Part shown: positions 15,137 through 23,695 of the stretch, one piece after another | Layout of the letters: each line of letters opens with the position of its first letter | Numbering within the stretch: position 1 is the first letter of the stretch | Origin: Delta-02 sp964513565 | GTDB lineage: Bacteria > Desulfobacterota > Syntrophorhabdia > Syntrophorhabdales > Syntrophorhabdaceae | Assembly (NCBI GenBank): GCA_964513565.1 | Contig: CAZENE010000044.1 | Location: forward strand, 1-25,884 | Direction of reading: 5' to 3' | DNA length: 25,884 nt | Made by a program: the position numbers and the translations under genes | Notes under the pieces: generated by a model | The model's input: the letters and a program-made list of their open reading frames with translations, nothing else | Told to the model about the DNA's origin: nothing | Database searches by the model: none

Positions 15137-15679
15137 ATGGAAGAATTAGAAATTAATAAAGCCTTTACATTGTTGGAACCGGGGCCTGTTGTCCTTGTTA
15201 CGACGAATGACGGAAAGAAGAACAACATCATGACAATTTCATGGACAATGGTCGTGGATTTCACACCGATCTTTGCCATGACCACGGGAGAATGGAATTA
15301 TTCTTTTACGGCTCTCCGGAAAACAGAGGAGTGTGTTATTTCAATCCCCACGGTTGATATGCTTGATAAAGTCGTTGGAATAGGAACATGCTCCGGTGCT
15401 GATACAGACAAATTTACCAAATTCAAGCTCACTCCCGTAAAAGGTACAATAGTAAAAGCACCATTGATAAAAGAATGTCTCGCTAATATCGAGTGCAACG
15501 TCGTCGACATCATAAAAAAACACAACATTGTCGTCCTCGAAGCTGGTGCGGCATACTTTGACAGCTCCCGTAAAGAAAAACGAACTATTCACGCCGTCGG
15601 CGATGGCACTTTTATTGTAGATGGACGTAAGCTAGATCGAAAAAGATTGATGGTTTCCAAAATTCCAAACGGCCTCTAA
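15137..15679 (+). CDS. Flavin reductase / flavoredoxin-like FMN-binding protein
   Basis: A 180-aa FMN-binding split-barrel protein of the flavin reductase family, like the flavoredoxins of sulfate reducers that pass electrons in the cytoplasm. Typical segments are PGPVVLVTT, NIMTISWTMVVDFTPIFAMT (the FMN loop), ECVISIPTVDMLDKV, GTCSGADTDKFTKF and IECNVVDIIKKHNIVVLEAG. Length is normal and the frame is intact. The ATG has GGGAG upstream. It begins 37 bp after the gldA pseudogene, so it may formerly have been cotranscribed with it; a substrate cannot be read from the sequence. Confidence 0.88.
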   Translation: MEELEINKAFTLLEPGPVVLVTTNDGKKNNIMTISWTMVVDFTPIFAMTTGEWNYSFTALRKTEECVISIPTVDMLDKVVGIGTCSGADTDKFTKFKLTPVKGTIVKAPLIKECLANIECNVVDIIKKHNIVVLEAGAAYFDSSRKEKRTIHAVGDGTFIVDGRKLDRKRLMVSKIPNGL

Positions 15680-16029
15680 TTTAAATCAAGCGAATACGGG
15701 GTCAATCTTTATTCTTGAATATGAAGCGTATCTGGCAAGTCCGCAATTCCGCTTAAAGGCGTCCTTTGAATTTTTCTTTTTCATTATGGTTGGCCACAAC
15801 TAGTGTCACGTTCCATAAGTCCTATGTCTATTATACCACCAGCGGCTTCCTTTTTCACATTGGTATAAACCCCTGTTGTGACAGCATTATGTAACCACGA
15901 AAAAGCTAATTATTTGCCACGCTTATTATCATTTACCCGGTATATTGATGTGAGAAAATGAGACGGGTCGAGGGAGTTCACCTTTTTGGAGGCGCCGTTA
16001 ATTGTGATCCTGGAATCTTTTCCTCTGTT
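15680..16029. other. Intergenic region with a GGGGTCAATCTTTATTCTTGA motif
   Basis: No gene between the convergent flavin reductase and WYL regulator. A single motif GGGGTCAATCTTTATTCTTG begins at 15699, 20 bp past the flavin reductase stop. It shares the GGGGTCAA end with the repeat arms elsewhere but then differs. No inverted partner was found. No terminator with a clear T-tract was identified. Confidence 0.45.
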
Positions 16030-16956
16030 TCAGCTGTTCTGTTTCAAGGCGGTGCGCAGGTCTTCACGGAACATGTCCCGTAATTCCTGTGGAGCGACCA
16101 CCTCCACGTGCGGGATCCACTGGTACACCCAGTTGCGTATACCCTGTACACCTTTCACCGTGAAGGTGACCTCGATGCCCCCTTCCGTCAGGTCCTTTAC
16201 CTTTTGGCTCGCATGCCAAGTTTTGCGCGTGATGAGCGGCGTATAAATTTCGTCAAATTTCAGGATAACATCAACGGGGTCGCCGTCGACAAAGGCCCCG
16301 AAAGCCCCGGACAATTCCTCTTCAGGCGTAAGAGTAGGGGGCAGGAAATTTCGGCCAAGCACGGAGAGGGATTCTATCCGATCGAGGGCAAAGGTACGGA
16401 TCGCTTTGTCCAAATCATACAATCCTCTGAAGTACCACAGGCCGTTCCGGAAGAACATGTAGTAGGGGTCGACCACGCCTGCCGCGGCTTTCCTGGCACC
16501 GAAAGCCTTGTAGCTTATCCTCATCTTCCGGCAATCGATAATGGCGCCGTGAATGATCCTGAAATATTCCTCTACATGGCCTGGTATTTTTTCGCCGGAG
16601 AGAATAATGTGCTTGATATCGGTGTTCTTTCCCACGGCCAGTTTATCCTCGATACAGCACAGGCTTTTCTCGAGGCCGGGACCGAGATTTGAAAGCGATT
16701 TCTTGGCAAGGCAGAACGCCAGCGCCTCTTCTACGGACAGGTGCGGCTTTTTCAATGTGTAATTGCCGGCAAAGACATACGTTCTATTATTCCGATCAAA
16801 CTCGATGGGAAATCCGGCGGTCACCAGGGTAGTGATATACCTGTAGATCGTTCTCTTGCTTGTCTCCAGTTCTTCGGCAAGGGATTCCACCGTCACTTTT
16901 ACCTTGCTGTCGATCTTATTCAGGATGATGATCAAGGAATCGAACTTATAGGACAT
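16030..16956 (-). CDS. WYL-domain transcriptional regulator with HTH
   Basis: A 308-aa regulator of the YafY/PafBC type. The N-terminus is a winged HTH (VESLAEELETSKRTIYRYIT, about residues 22-41), followed by a wing (AGFPIEFDRNNRTYVF). The WYL ligand-binding domain includes VDPYYMFFRNGLWYFRGLYD and RTFALDRIESL, and there is a C-terminal WCX-like extension (RNWVYQWIPHVEVVAPQELR). WYL domains sense nucleic acid or nucleotide ligands and often control DNA-damage or defence genes. The start ATG has AAGGGGGTG close upstream. A 7-bp dyad 27 bp before the start is a candidate operator, suggesting autoregulation. The neighbour upstream on the same strand is the DUF2779 remnant. Confidence 0.9.
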   Translation of the reverse strand: MSYKFDSLIIILNKIDSKVKVTVESLAEELETSKRTIYRYITTLVTAGFPIEFDRNNRTYVFAGNYTLKKPHLSVEEALAFCLAKKSLSNLGPGLEKSLCCIEDKLAVGKNTDIKHIILSGEKIPGHVEEYFRIIHGAIIDCRKMRISYKAFGARKAAAGVVDPYYMFFRNGLWYFRGLYDLDKAIRTFALDRIESLSVLGRNFLPPTLTPEEELSGAFGAFVDGDPVDVILKFDEIYTPLITRKTWHASQKVKDLTEGGIEVTFTVKGVQGIRNWVYQWIPHVEVVAPQELRDMFREDLRTALKQNS

Positions 16957-16982
16957 AACACCCCCTTTTTAAGGGTCAGAAT

Positions 16983-17002
16983 CTATCATGGCACAATGAT
17001 AG
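16983..17002. promoter_or_regulatory. Candidate operator upstream of the WYL regulator
   Basis: CTATCAT-GGCACA-ATGATAG is a perfect 7-bp dyad with a 6-bp spacer, 27-46 bp before the WYL start and in the position of its promoter. Spacing of half sites by about one helical turn suits an HTH dimer. Confidence 0.45.
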
Positions 17003-17018
17003 TAATATGTCATCTTAA

Positions 17019-17818
17019 TTATCCGCCTGATCTATCCGGGGCTATCCGGTAATTCTCCCCTTCGGCTATTGCCTTCAAGCGTTCCAGGATCCTTACCATG
17101 CCCAGAGTGTCCAAGGCACAATATTGCAAGAGGTTCTCCCGGATCCGCGAGATCTCGAGCGGGTCCCGACTGACACACATTGCGAAATAGGCGTCCATCG
17201 CCATTGATAATTTCCAGGCCTTTATAGCTGAGATCGGGCACAAGAAGCGGGAGAACGACCTTCTGCGAATACGACGACCCTTTCATCTCCCAGTGATAGA
17301 TGTGTCTCGATCTGAAGGGGGCTGCGAGATCGATAGTGTTGCCGATGATCCGTTCCAGTTTCTGTTTGTAGCGGGGGAAGTCCTCTCCCAATTGCCGTAA
17401 TATCCCAATTTCGAAAGGTGCTTTGTAGGCGAGTACACACGCATTATCGGGGATCTGTGAACAGGGACTTGCCGCCACCTCTTCCCGGGGATCGATGTTG
17501 GGCCCGGCAAGGAATTCATAATGCCACGGCTCGGACCCGTCATGTTCAAGGTAGTGCAACGAGTACTGGTAGGGAACCTGCTGGAATGGCGACGTGCCGT
17601 CATACAGGGGGATCGTGGCCATGACCGTTTCACAATCCAGGAAATAAACAGGATACCGGATCGTATTCAGGAAACTGATGAACTCCTCTTTGTTCACGAA
17701 TTCTTCCTTATTGAGCAAGAATTCCGCCTGCTTGTCTCTGCGGGGTATTGAGCAGATCGAGAGGCACATCCTGCAACCGGCTGATCCCGTTCCGGTACAG
17801 GACGAACTTGTCGATCCC
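17019..17818 (-). pseudogene. DUF2779-family protein, 5'-truncated and frameshifted
   Basis: The remnant encodes the DUF2779 domain, a predicted RNase H-fold exonuclease-like module normally at the C-terminus of a longer (about 450-500 aa) protein with a RecB/Cas4-like nuclease half. Visible motifs are YPVYFLDCETVMATIPLYDG (the D-x-E strand), YQYSLHYLEHDGS, YKAPFEIGILRQLGEDFPRY, APFRSRHIYHWEMKGSSYS and LLVPDLSYKGLEI; in another frame follows LLQYCALDTLGMVRILERL. Frames change near 17745 (after DKFVLYRNGISRLQDVP) and near 17213. The upstream nuclease half is absent: at about 17818 the sequence passes directly into the end of the radical SAM gene, with which it overlaps. Nothing here can make a complete protein. 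Confidence 0.75.
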
Positions 17819-19696
17819 CCTCCCGTTCCTTTTCGGCGGCGCGAATCCTTTCCGCTGCTATGTGAGGGTAAGGTGCTGATGCCAGGGACAAATAACGACC
17901 GCTCTCATGGAACATAAAACTCTCCGCAACCAGCCAGTCGAGGGCGTCCGTGATCTCTTCGGTCTTACCAGGAAACCTGGCCATGAGATCATCATGATTG
18001 CGTATCTCTAGGCAGTACAAGTAAAGCGAACGCCAGGGTTCACGGAAAGTTATTGACCGGCACCCGGACCGTCTGTCAACAATCTCGAGGAATGTCCCTC
18101 CGTCAAGATAATACAGGACGCGATCAGACATATGGGTGGAATCATTTGCCACTATCTCAAGGAGGCCCTTCCATTCACTGCACGCCTGCCAGATCTCGTC
18201 CCAGTTGCCCGACGGTGGGGCAACGTCCCAGCTGTGAAAGGTCAATTCTACCCTCTCCCAGACCTCTTTGGGCATTCCGATCCTGAATTCATCGAGATTC
18301 CGCACATTGCTTATGCCAAACCTGTCGCGTTGTTTTTCAACGGTACTGCCGTCGGCCAGATTGAAACGGCTGATCGTTGCCGCCGGGAAATAAGCCCGAG
18401 CATAACGGCGCATATTTTCGGCCATTTCGGACACCTCCTTTTCGCTGGTGCCGGGAAATCCGACGATTACATTGGTGGCATTGTACAGAGTCAACTCGTC
18501 GCAGGTTTTGATCGCCTCCAGAATGTGGATCATGGAAGTGCCCTTGTTGATGCGCCGCAAAAATTTGGTGGAAAATCCCTCAACGCCGCATTCGCAACGA
18601 TTCATGCCCGCTTCCCACAGGCGGAGCAGTTCAAAGGGCCGGTGTGTCACTCGCAAAGTGAGAAAGAAAGAAAATTGCTTATCCTCGGCGAGTATGGCGT
18701 CCGCAAGGTCGGTCACGCCGTCGCGCACGGCAACGTTGTCGCAGAATAGAAAGCGTACATTCTCGTAAGTCTCCGCCTGAACGGACATTTCCCGTGCAAT
18801 TCTCGCCGCCGATTTGCTGCGGTAGGTGCAATCGGCATAGTTGCAGAAATAGCATTTCCTGGCAGGATCGCCGGTACGGGTCGACTGGTCCCACCAACAT
18901 CCCCGGGAGCCTTCTATGGGTACCATCCAGAGGACATTGTACCGGTCCGCCAACGTGAGATATTCGCTGAAGTCCGGGTACGGTAGGTCATCGAGGTCTT
19001 GCATTTCCCAGGTAATGACCTGAAACCCTGTGGTAGCCCTGGTCGCTACTCCGGGGATGTTTCTGCCCATTGCCTTGCTTTCCGCCAGCCTCCTCAAAAG
19101 CTCCAGAAAAGGCCGCTCGCCCTCGCCTTCGACAATGGCATCAACACACGCATACTCCTTGAGCAAGGATAACCCCGCAGGCCGCCTGACCCCAGTTCCG
19201 CCGAGGACCACAAATATGCCGGAATTGCGTGACTTGACGCGCTGAGCAAGTGCCAGCGAGGCGAAATTCTGGGACATTGAGGTGGTCAACCCGAGGACAT
19301 CCGCGGTCTGTGCGATCTCATGAGCGACAGCCTCGAGGTGGTCTCGCAGAATGTCCTGTAAATGATCGAACATGTCGGGCCACGTATTTCTTCCCGAACA
19401 GGTCGCTGCAGATCGTCGCCGAGATCAATGGGGGCCCGCTCGACGAACCATTCCCGTACCCCTTTTGCCCTTTGCGGATAAAGCAGCGCCAGATACAGCA
19501 TCTCGCCGATCTTCCACTGCTTGCAAACCGCTTCGTAAAGATCGATCCCCATATTGCCAGCCACCACAAGGTGCTCCGAACGACAAGTCATATAAAAAGA
19601 GGGTTCTTCGCGACGCACGTACGCCGACAGCGCCCCAAGCGCCGCAGATGGCATGACGAAACTTGCCCAGGGCATGGATACGAGGTCGATCCTCAT
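17694..19696 (-). pseudogene. RiPP-maturation-type B12/radical SAM protein, frameshifted
   Basis: Similar to the RiPP maturation radical SAM protein 1 family (TIGR03975 type), which uses a B12-binding N-terminus and a radical SAM core to modify peptides. The N-terminal part (ATG 19696, with AAGGAG) begins MRIDLVSMPWASFVMPSAAL, as the family does. The core continues in other frames after two changes between about 19370 and 19420 (through LFGKKYVA, then FDHLQDILRDHLEAVAHEIA). The cluster motif is SRGCWWDQ followed by KCYFCN: the first Cys is separated from the CxxC by 14 residues, where I recall about 7 in the family, because of a STRTGDPARK-like insert. VIVGFPGTSEKEV and RFNLADGSTVE follow. 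The natural end is near YLSLASAPYP; the further tail is read-through into the DUF2779 remnant. Confidence 0.8.
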
Positions 19697-19886
19697 GAAT
19701 GATGTCTCCTTATAAACGAAGATGAATACCGGCAGCGAATGGAAAATGCAAACGGCACCGGTGTATGCCGATCGTGGTCACATCCGCTGTTAAGGTTTCG
19801 TAAAAATGACATGAATACCGACGAAAAGAATCGTACGGTTCTCACTGCAGAATTAAATACACATTCCCTTCTTTGGCCCGGTGTAT
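19697..19886. other. Leader region of the radical SAM gene
   Basis: A 190-bp spacer between two minus-strand genes. The ribosome site AAGGAG for the radical SAM gene is at its end. No short peptide gene with a ribosome site was seen. Confidence 0.4.
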
Positions 19887-20216
19887 TTATTTGGCCCCGC
19901 TTTTGACCTTTACCGCGGGGTTGCCCTTCGTGTCCGTTGATGTCTTTGCCTCGCGCGGTTTATTGCTCTTGACCTGGTTCCAATCCCAGTAATTTACTGC
20001 GCTTTTTTGTCCACCCTTGGCATCGGTTTTCACTTTAACATCAGTCGGGATTTTCTTGGGGATCTGCTTCGTATCGGCAGCATTCGTCGAAGCCGGTGCC
20101 AACAGTAATGCCCCTGAACAGACTGCCGCTCCGATCAAAGTCCCAACGGTCCCCAGAACCTGCCGGGTCCCGGTCTTTTCTTGTTCGGGCTTTTCGGTTT
20201 TACCCCGCTTTTTCAC
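19887..20216 (-). CDS. Exported Lys-rich hypothetical protein
   Basis: A 109-aa protein with a charged N-terminus (MKKRGKTEKPEQEKTGTRQ), a hydrophobic core (VLGTVGTLIGAAVCSGALLL) and a plausible signal-peptidase site after PASTNA. The mature 60 residues are Lys/Thr/Asp-rich and low in hydrophobics except YWDWNQVKSN, so probably disordered. The start is GTG 20216, set 6 nt after AGGAGG; an ATG 4 nt earlier is too close to that site and stops after six codons. It lies directly upstream of the radical SAM gene on the same strand. A RiPP-precursor role would be tempting, but a Sec-type signal and no obvious leader/core structure argue against it. Confidence 0.65.
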   Translation of the reverse strand: MKKRGKTEKPEQEKTGTRQVLGTVGTLIGAAVCSGALLLAPASTNAADTKQIPKKIPTDVKVKTDAKGGQKSAVNYWDWNQVKSNKPREAKTSTDTKGNPAVKVKSGAK

Positions 20217-20484
20217 TCATGGCCTCCTTTGTTCAGGATTCTTTTGATTCCGTAATTGGAGTTTAATAGAAGCCGAAGCGATTATACATCAAAGCTAATC
20301 TCCGGGACAAGGGATATTTACGCGGGAGATTTTGGTAAAGTTTCAAGCCTGTACATAATCGGAAACCGGGTATCCCTTTAGCCTTTCTCCTGTCACTGCA
20401 ATAATGTATCCTCCATGTTTTTCGCAGGGCCTGCTATGAGGTATTATCGGGCGCTTACAGTGATCGGGAGGTATGCAGGGAATT
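20217..20484. other. Intergenic region with a dyad
   Basis: No gene found. AATCTCC (20297-20303) and GGAGATT (20325-20331) form a 7-bp dyad with a 21-nt loop, between the pentapeptide-repeat stop and the start of the Lys-rich gene. Confidence 0.35.
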
Positions 20485-20964
20485 CTATATTCGTGTTCCC
20501 TCGATCGGTGCGGGATTGGCAAGACCGGGTTCTGTCAAATGAGTGCTCGAAAAACAGGCGTCGGTAAGAATAGCATCCGTCAGATCTGTGCGGGTCAGGT
20601 CGGCGCCGATGAAGTTTGCGCGGGTGAGCTTCGCGCCGTTAAGTCTCGCGCCCGTAAGGTCGGCATTCCCGAAAAATGCGCGATAGAGATTGGCCCCGTA
20701 AAGTTCAGCCTCTATAAGTGTGGCGTGACTGAGATCGGCCCCGATGAAATTGGTACGGGAGAGGTCGGCCCCGGTAAAATCGGTGCCGCAAAGCTTGGAG
20801 AACGTGAAACTTGCTCCGCCAATCCTGGTGCCGGAAAAATCCATACCGGAAAGGTTCATACCGGAGAAGTCGGCACGTATTCCGTCTCTATCTCCTTTCA
20901 GCCATTGTTCGTGCCTGAACAAGATTATTTCCCGTTCTTCCTCGGTTATGTTTATCATTTCCAT
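20485..20964 (-). CDS. Pentapeptide-repeat protein
   Basis: A 159-aa protein with a short acidic helix at the start (MEMINITEEEREIILFRHEQWLKG), followed by about 20 A(D/N)LxX-type pentapeptides between residues 30 and 140 (for example FTGADLSRTNFIGADLSHAT and GADLTRTDLTDAILTDACF). These form a right-handed quadrilateral beta-helix. Family members include DNA-mimic gyrase protectors, but most have unknown roles, and neither this size nor these neighbours tell which. No signal peptide. The frame is intact. The start ATG has a weak GGAG about 14 nt away; the second Met at residue 3 is an alternative. Confidence 0.88.
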   Translation of the reverse strand: MEMINITEEEREIILFRHEQWLKGDRDGIRADFSGMNLSGMDFSGTRIGGASFTFSKLCGTDFTGADLSRTNFIGADLSHATLIEAELYGANLYRAFFGNADLTGARLNGAKLTRANFIGADLTRTDLTDAILTDACFSSTHLTEPGLANPAPIEGTRI

Positions 20965-21167
20965 ACCGGCCGACGCTCCGTCACGTCAGATTGTGTACCT
21001 ATACCAGAATAAACCGGGCCGGAACGTACAGCAATCGGGAAATACCTGATTTGTGTTCGGCATTTCCCTGAGAGCATTTCTTTTTTCCCCTTCAAGATTC
21101 CCTGTCGAAAGCCGTCTGGCCGGTCTTATATACAAGTTTTGACGATGTATATTACCTGAATCTACCC

Positions 21168-21202
21168 CATATTGTCGTGAGTAGTATTTATACGACAATA
21201 TG
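21168..21202. promoter_or_regulatory. Perfect 11-bp inverted repeat (operator or hairpin)
   Basis: CATATTGTCGT (21168-21178) and ACGACAATATG (21192-21202) are exact inverted copies around 13 bp, in the noncoding interval between the pentapeptide gene and the wtp region. Not followed by a T-tract, so it is not a convincing terminator. It is AT-rich and well matched to a dimeric regulator site. Confidence 0.5.
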
Positions 21203-21306
21203 TAACACATCATGACATTAACTATTTTCGATGTGGCGAAGTACAGAGTACGAACGGATCATGAAAGGCTTCACAGTAATGGAAGAGAATAAAAGGAGGC
21301 GCAGAT

Positions 21307-21516
21307 ATGCTGGTTAATACCTCGCCCAACCGGCCAGACGATCATAACGTGAATACTTCCGTCCCACAAATGAAGCATGCCCGGAAACTTTTTAGTCGAT
21401 ACCAGCATCCCGGCGGAGCTGCAGAAACAGCCGTTAAACCGGACCACGAGCCGTTCTGCACATTCCACCCTTCTTTGTTTCTGGAACTGAGGTTCACGCC
21501 CTACCTCGTTCTCTAA
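21307..21516 (+). CDS. Small hypothetical protein, doubtful
   Basis: A 69-codon frame whose ATG follows AAAAGGAGG at an ideal distance (GGAGG 21295-21299). The peptide (MLVNTSPNRPDDHNVNTSVP then KHARKLFSRYQHPGG) is polar with no recognisable domain, and the end (FTPYLVL) is hydrophobic. A 112-codon frame overlaps on the other strand but has no ribosome site. The ribosome site is the only strong evidence for this gene. Confidence 0.3.
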   Translation: MLVNTSPNRPDDHNVNTSVPQMKHARKLFSRYQHPGGAAETAVKPDHEPFCTFHPSLFLELRFTPYLVL

Positions 21517-21624
21517 CCCAGAAGCTGCGCTCTTCGGGCGGCTTTTCACAGATTCTCGTCTGCTGTAAAATCCGCTCCTTCGACTCAGTCCCGCACTAAA
21601 AATTACCATTAATACCCAATAATC

Positions 21625-21653
21625 TTGACAACGCTCCAGTAATATAATATTGT
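21625..21653 (+). promoter_or_regulatory. Candidate promoter upstream of the tungstate operon
   Basis: TTGACA (21625-21630), a 17-bp spacer and TATTGT (21648-21653). A second TTGACA starts at 21653 with TGTAAT 19 bp further on, so two overlapping promoters are possible. Both precede the TupA-like remnant as well as wtpA. I found no Moco/Tuco-type riboswitch pattern between here and wtpA. Confidence 0.4.
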
Positions 21654-21722
21654 TGACAATTGGCTAAATTTCAGGTCTGTAATTTTGAAGCTAAAGTGTG
21701 GCCGTGAGCCTTCGGGGTTCTG

Positions 21723-21884
21723 ATGGGCATTTGTTTTGAAGAAGGAGGTTGCGGTTTCTGCAATACAATCAGAACCTTTCCGAGAAGTTTCTATGATTTC
21801 CTGATCAGCAATGAAGGGCAGAAGATCATTGCTGAATTTCGGGTTAAGAAATATGGTGAAACTATCTTATTACCCGACAGCAAT
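21723..21884 (+). pseudogene. 3' remnant of a TupA-like tungstate-binding protein gene
   Basis: The frame encodes SFYDFLISNEGQKIIAEFRV and KKYGETILLPDSN. This matches the C-terminal helix and tail (FxDWLVSxEGQxLIxxF...FxP) of TupA-type periplasmic tungstate-binding proteins. The upstream portion is missing and the family's stop is not kept, since the frame runs on into wtpA. The remnant sits 50 bp before wtpA, which suggests that a second, TupA-type transporter, or an earlier version of this locus, was lost here. Confidence 0.6.
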
Positions 21885-21933
21885 AAAAAACCCTCAACAG
21901 GTCCAGAAAAAAACTGGCGAAAGGAGAAAGGGA

Positions 21934-22899
21934 ATGAAAAAAGTAATCCTAGTGTTTGTCGTAGCAGTATTGTTGGTCGCGGTCCAGGCTTATGCCGAAC
22001 CGCAGGGCAAGCTCATTATGTTTCACGCGGGAAGTCTCTCTGTTCCTTTTGAAACCATGGAAAAGGCTTTTGAAGCCAAATATCCAAAGGTAGATTTGCA
22101 GAGAGAGGCTGCGGGAAGCCAAGCCTGCGCCCGGAAAATCACAGACTTGAAAAAACCCTGTGATATTATGGTTTCAGCAGATTTCAAGGTCATCGACAAA
22201 CTACTTATTCCGAACAATGCAGACTGGAACATCCGTTTCGCCACAAATCAGCTTGTTCTCTGCTACACGGACAAAAGTAAATTTGCGAATGAAGTGAACG
22301 CGAAGAATTGGTATGGGATTCTGCAGCGGAAGGGGGTAATCTGGGGTCACTCTGATCCAAATCTTGACCCCTGTGGCTATCGTGCGCTCATGGTCTTGCA
22401 ACTCGCCGAAAAACATTACAAGATCAATGGTCTCTACGACAAAATGATTGCAAACCGGCCCAAGGAAAACATCAGGCCCAAGTCGGTAGAACTGGTTTCT
22501 CTTCTGCAAACCGGGAATATGGACTACGCCTGGGAATATCTCTCCGTGGCTGTTCAGCACGGGTTAAAATATATCGTTCTACCGGACGAAATTAACCTGG
22601 GGAATTACAAATACGATAAATTTTATCAGCAGGCGGTTGTGAAGGTAACAGGTTCAAAGCCGGGTACATTCATGGACATGAAGGGAGACTCAGTCACTTA
22701 CGGGATCACAATGATCAAGGATGCCCCCAACAAGGAGGCGGCCGTTGCTTTCATGCAATATATGCTCGATCCGCAGGGCGGTCTCAAGATACTGAAAGAC
22801 CAGGGACAGCCGCCCTTCTTCCCTTGCCGGGTCCCGACAGCAAAAATGAAAGAATCGATTCCCGTGCAATTACAAGGATTCGTGGAAGTTAAACAGTAG
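21934..22899 (+). CDS. wtpA: Tungstate/molybdate ABC transporter substrate-binding protein WtpA
   Basis: A 321-aa periplasmic binding protein that captures tungstate (and molybdate) oxyanions for the WtpBC importer. It has a signal peptide MKKVILVFVVAVLLVAVQAYA with cleavage before EPQG. The WtpA pattern follows: FHAGSLSVPFETMEKAFEAK, LQREAAGSQACARKITDL, PCDIMVSADFKVIDKLL, DPCGYRALMVLQLAEK and GNMDYAWEYLSVAVQHGL, ending in QGQPPFFPCRVPT. These match WtpA and not the TupA or bacterial ModA types. The start at 21934 has AAAGGAG 7-10 nt upstream; a longer in-frame start exists (21811) but would precede the signal peptide. First gene of wtpABC; tungsten supply fits W-dependent formate dehydrogenases or aldehyde oxidoreductases. 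Confidence 0.93.
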   Translation: MKKVILVFVVAVLLVAVQAYAEPQGKLIMFHAGSLSVPFETMEKAFEAKYPKVDLQREAAGSQACARKITDLKKPCDIMVSADFKVIDKLLIPNNADWNIRFATNQLVLCYTDKSKFANEVNAKNWYGILQRKGVIWGHSDPNLDPCGYRALMVLQLAEKHYKINGLYDKMIANRPKENIRPKSVELVSLLQTGNMDYAWEYLSVAVQHGLKYIVLPDEINLGNYKYDKFYQQAVVKVTGSKPGTFMDMKGDSVTYGITMIKDAPNKEAAVAFMQYMLDPQGGLKILKDQGQPPFFPCRVPTAKMKESIPVQLQGFVEVKQ

Positions 22900-22909
22900 A
22901 AGGAAAAAG

Positions 22910-23695
22910 ATGTCGAGGACGGAGCCGTTCTTTTGGGGCATGATCTGGTGTGGCGTTGTGGTCATGGCTTTCATTCTGCTCCCTCTTATAGAAATGATAA
23001 CGGCTCCCTCTATTCCGATGCTGAGGGAGACACTTCGTGATAAAGATGTCATGCGGTCGATATGGCTCAGTGTTTACACGGCCCTTTCGGCCGCTTTTAT
23101 CTCTTTCGTTCTGGGAACACCCTTGGCCTATGTGCTGGCCCGGCACGAATTTAGAGGCAAACGGCTGGTCGAGGGAATCATCGATCTGCCAATTATCATT
23201 CCCCATCCGGTGGTGGGAATCGCGATTCTCAGCGTGGTGGGGAAGAACCACTGGATTGGGACGGTACTTGCCGGTCTCGGGATAAGGATCATGGGGAGCG
23301 TTACAGGGATCATTACCGTGTTGACCTTCGTAGGGTTGCCTCTCTACGTCCACGCCGCAAAAGAGGGTTTTGAAAGCATTTCCCCCAGACTGGAGGGGGT
23401 GTCGCGGAGCCTGGGGGCATCAATGTTCAGCACTTTTTGGCGGATCACTTTTCCTCTGGCATGGCGCAGCATGCTCGTCGGCATAGTCATGTGTACTGCC
23501 CGCGCTATCAGCGAGTTTGGAGCGGTAGTAGTTATCGCTTATCACCCGATGATCGCCCCCGTTCTTATCTACGAACGGTTTGAAGGGTACGGGCTGAAGT
23601 ATTCGCAACCCATCGCTGTCTGGCTGGTCCTCGTTTGCCTCAGCCTGTTTTTTATCCTACGTTTCCTCACGCTTCGAAAAAAGAAGAAGACATGA
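22910..23695 (+). CDS. wtpB: Tungstate/molybdate ABC transporter permease WtpB
   Basis: A 261-aa inner-membrane permease with six or so hydrophobic helices, from MIWCGVVVMAFILLPLIEMI to IAVWLVLVCLSLFFILRFL. The cytoplasmic coupling loop EGVSRSLGASMFSTFWRITF is the EAA motif, which docks on WtpC. It begins 10 bp after wtpA with AAGGA upstream, and its stop overlaps the wtpC start by 4 nt (ATGA). Complete, ending in KKKKT on the cytoplasmic side. Confidence 0.93.
   Translation: MSRTEPFFWGMIWCGVVVMAFILLPLIEMITAPSIPMLRETLRDKDVMRSIWLSVYTALSAAFISFVLGTPLAYVLARHEFRGKRLVEGIIDLPIIIPHPVVGIAILSVVGKNHWIGTVLAGLGIRIMGSVTGIITVLTFVGLPLYVHAAKEGFESISPRLEGVSRSLGASMFSTFWRITFPLAWRSMLVGIVMCTARAISEFGAVVVIAYHPMIAPVLIYERFEGYGLKYSQPIAVWLVLVCLSLFFILRFLTLRKKKKT

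Noticed and set aside
15299..15592. Minus frames inside the flavin reductase
   Set aside because: They are shadows of an intact, recognised gene on the plus strand.
18132..18749. Plus frame of 205 codons opposite the radical SAM gene
   Set aside because: No family pattern; the radical SAM motifs are on the minus strand.
20473..21012. Plus frame of 179 codons opposite the pentapeptide protein
   Set aside because: Its apparent regularity comes from the repeat on the other strand, where the pentapeptide rule is obeyed.
21271..21609. Minus frame of 112 codons upstream of the wtp region
   Set aside because: No ribosome site and no recognisable protein pattern; the opposite strand has an ideal ribosome site.
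21653..21933. Molybdenum/tungsten cofactor riboswitch before wtpA
   Set aside because: I looked for the conserved Moco motif pieces and did not find a convincing set; the space is occupied by a TupA-like coding remnant.
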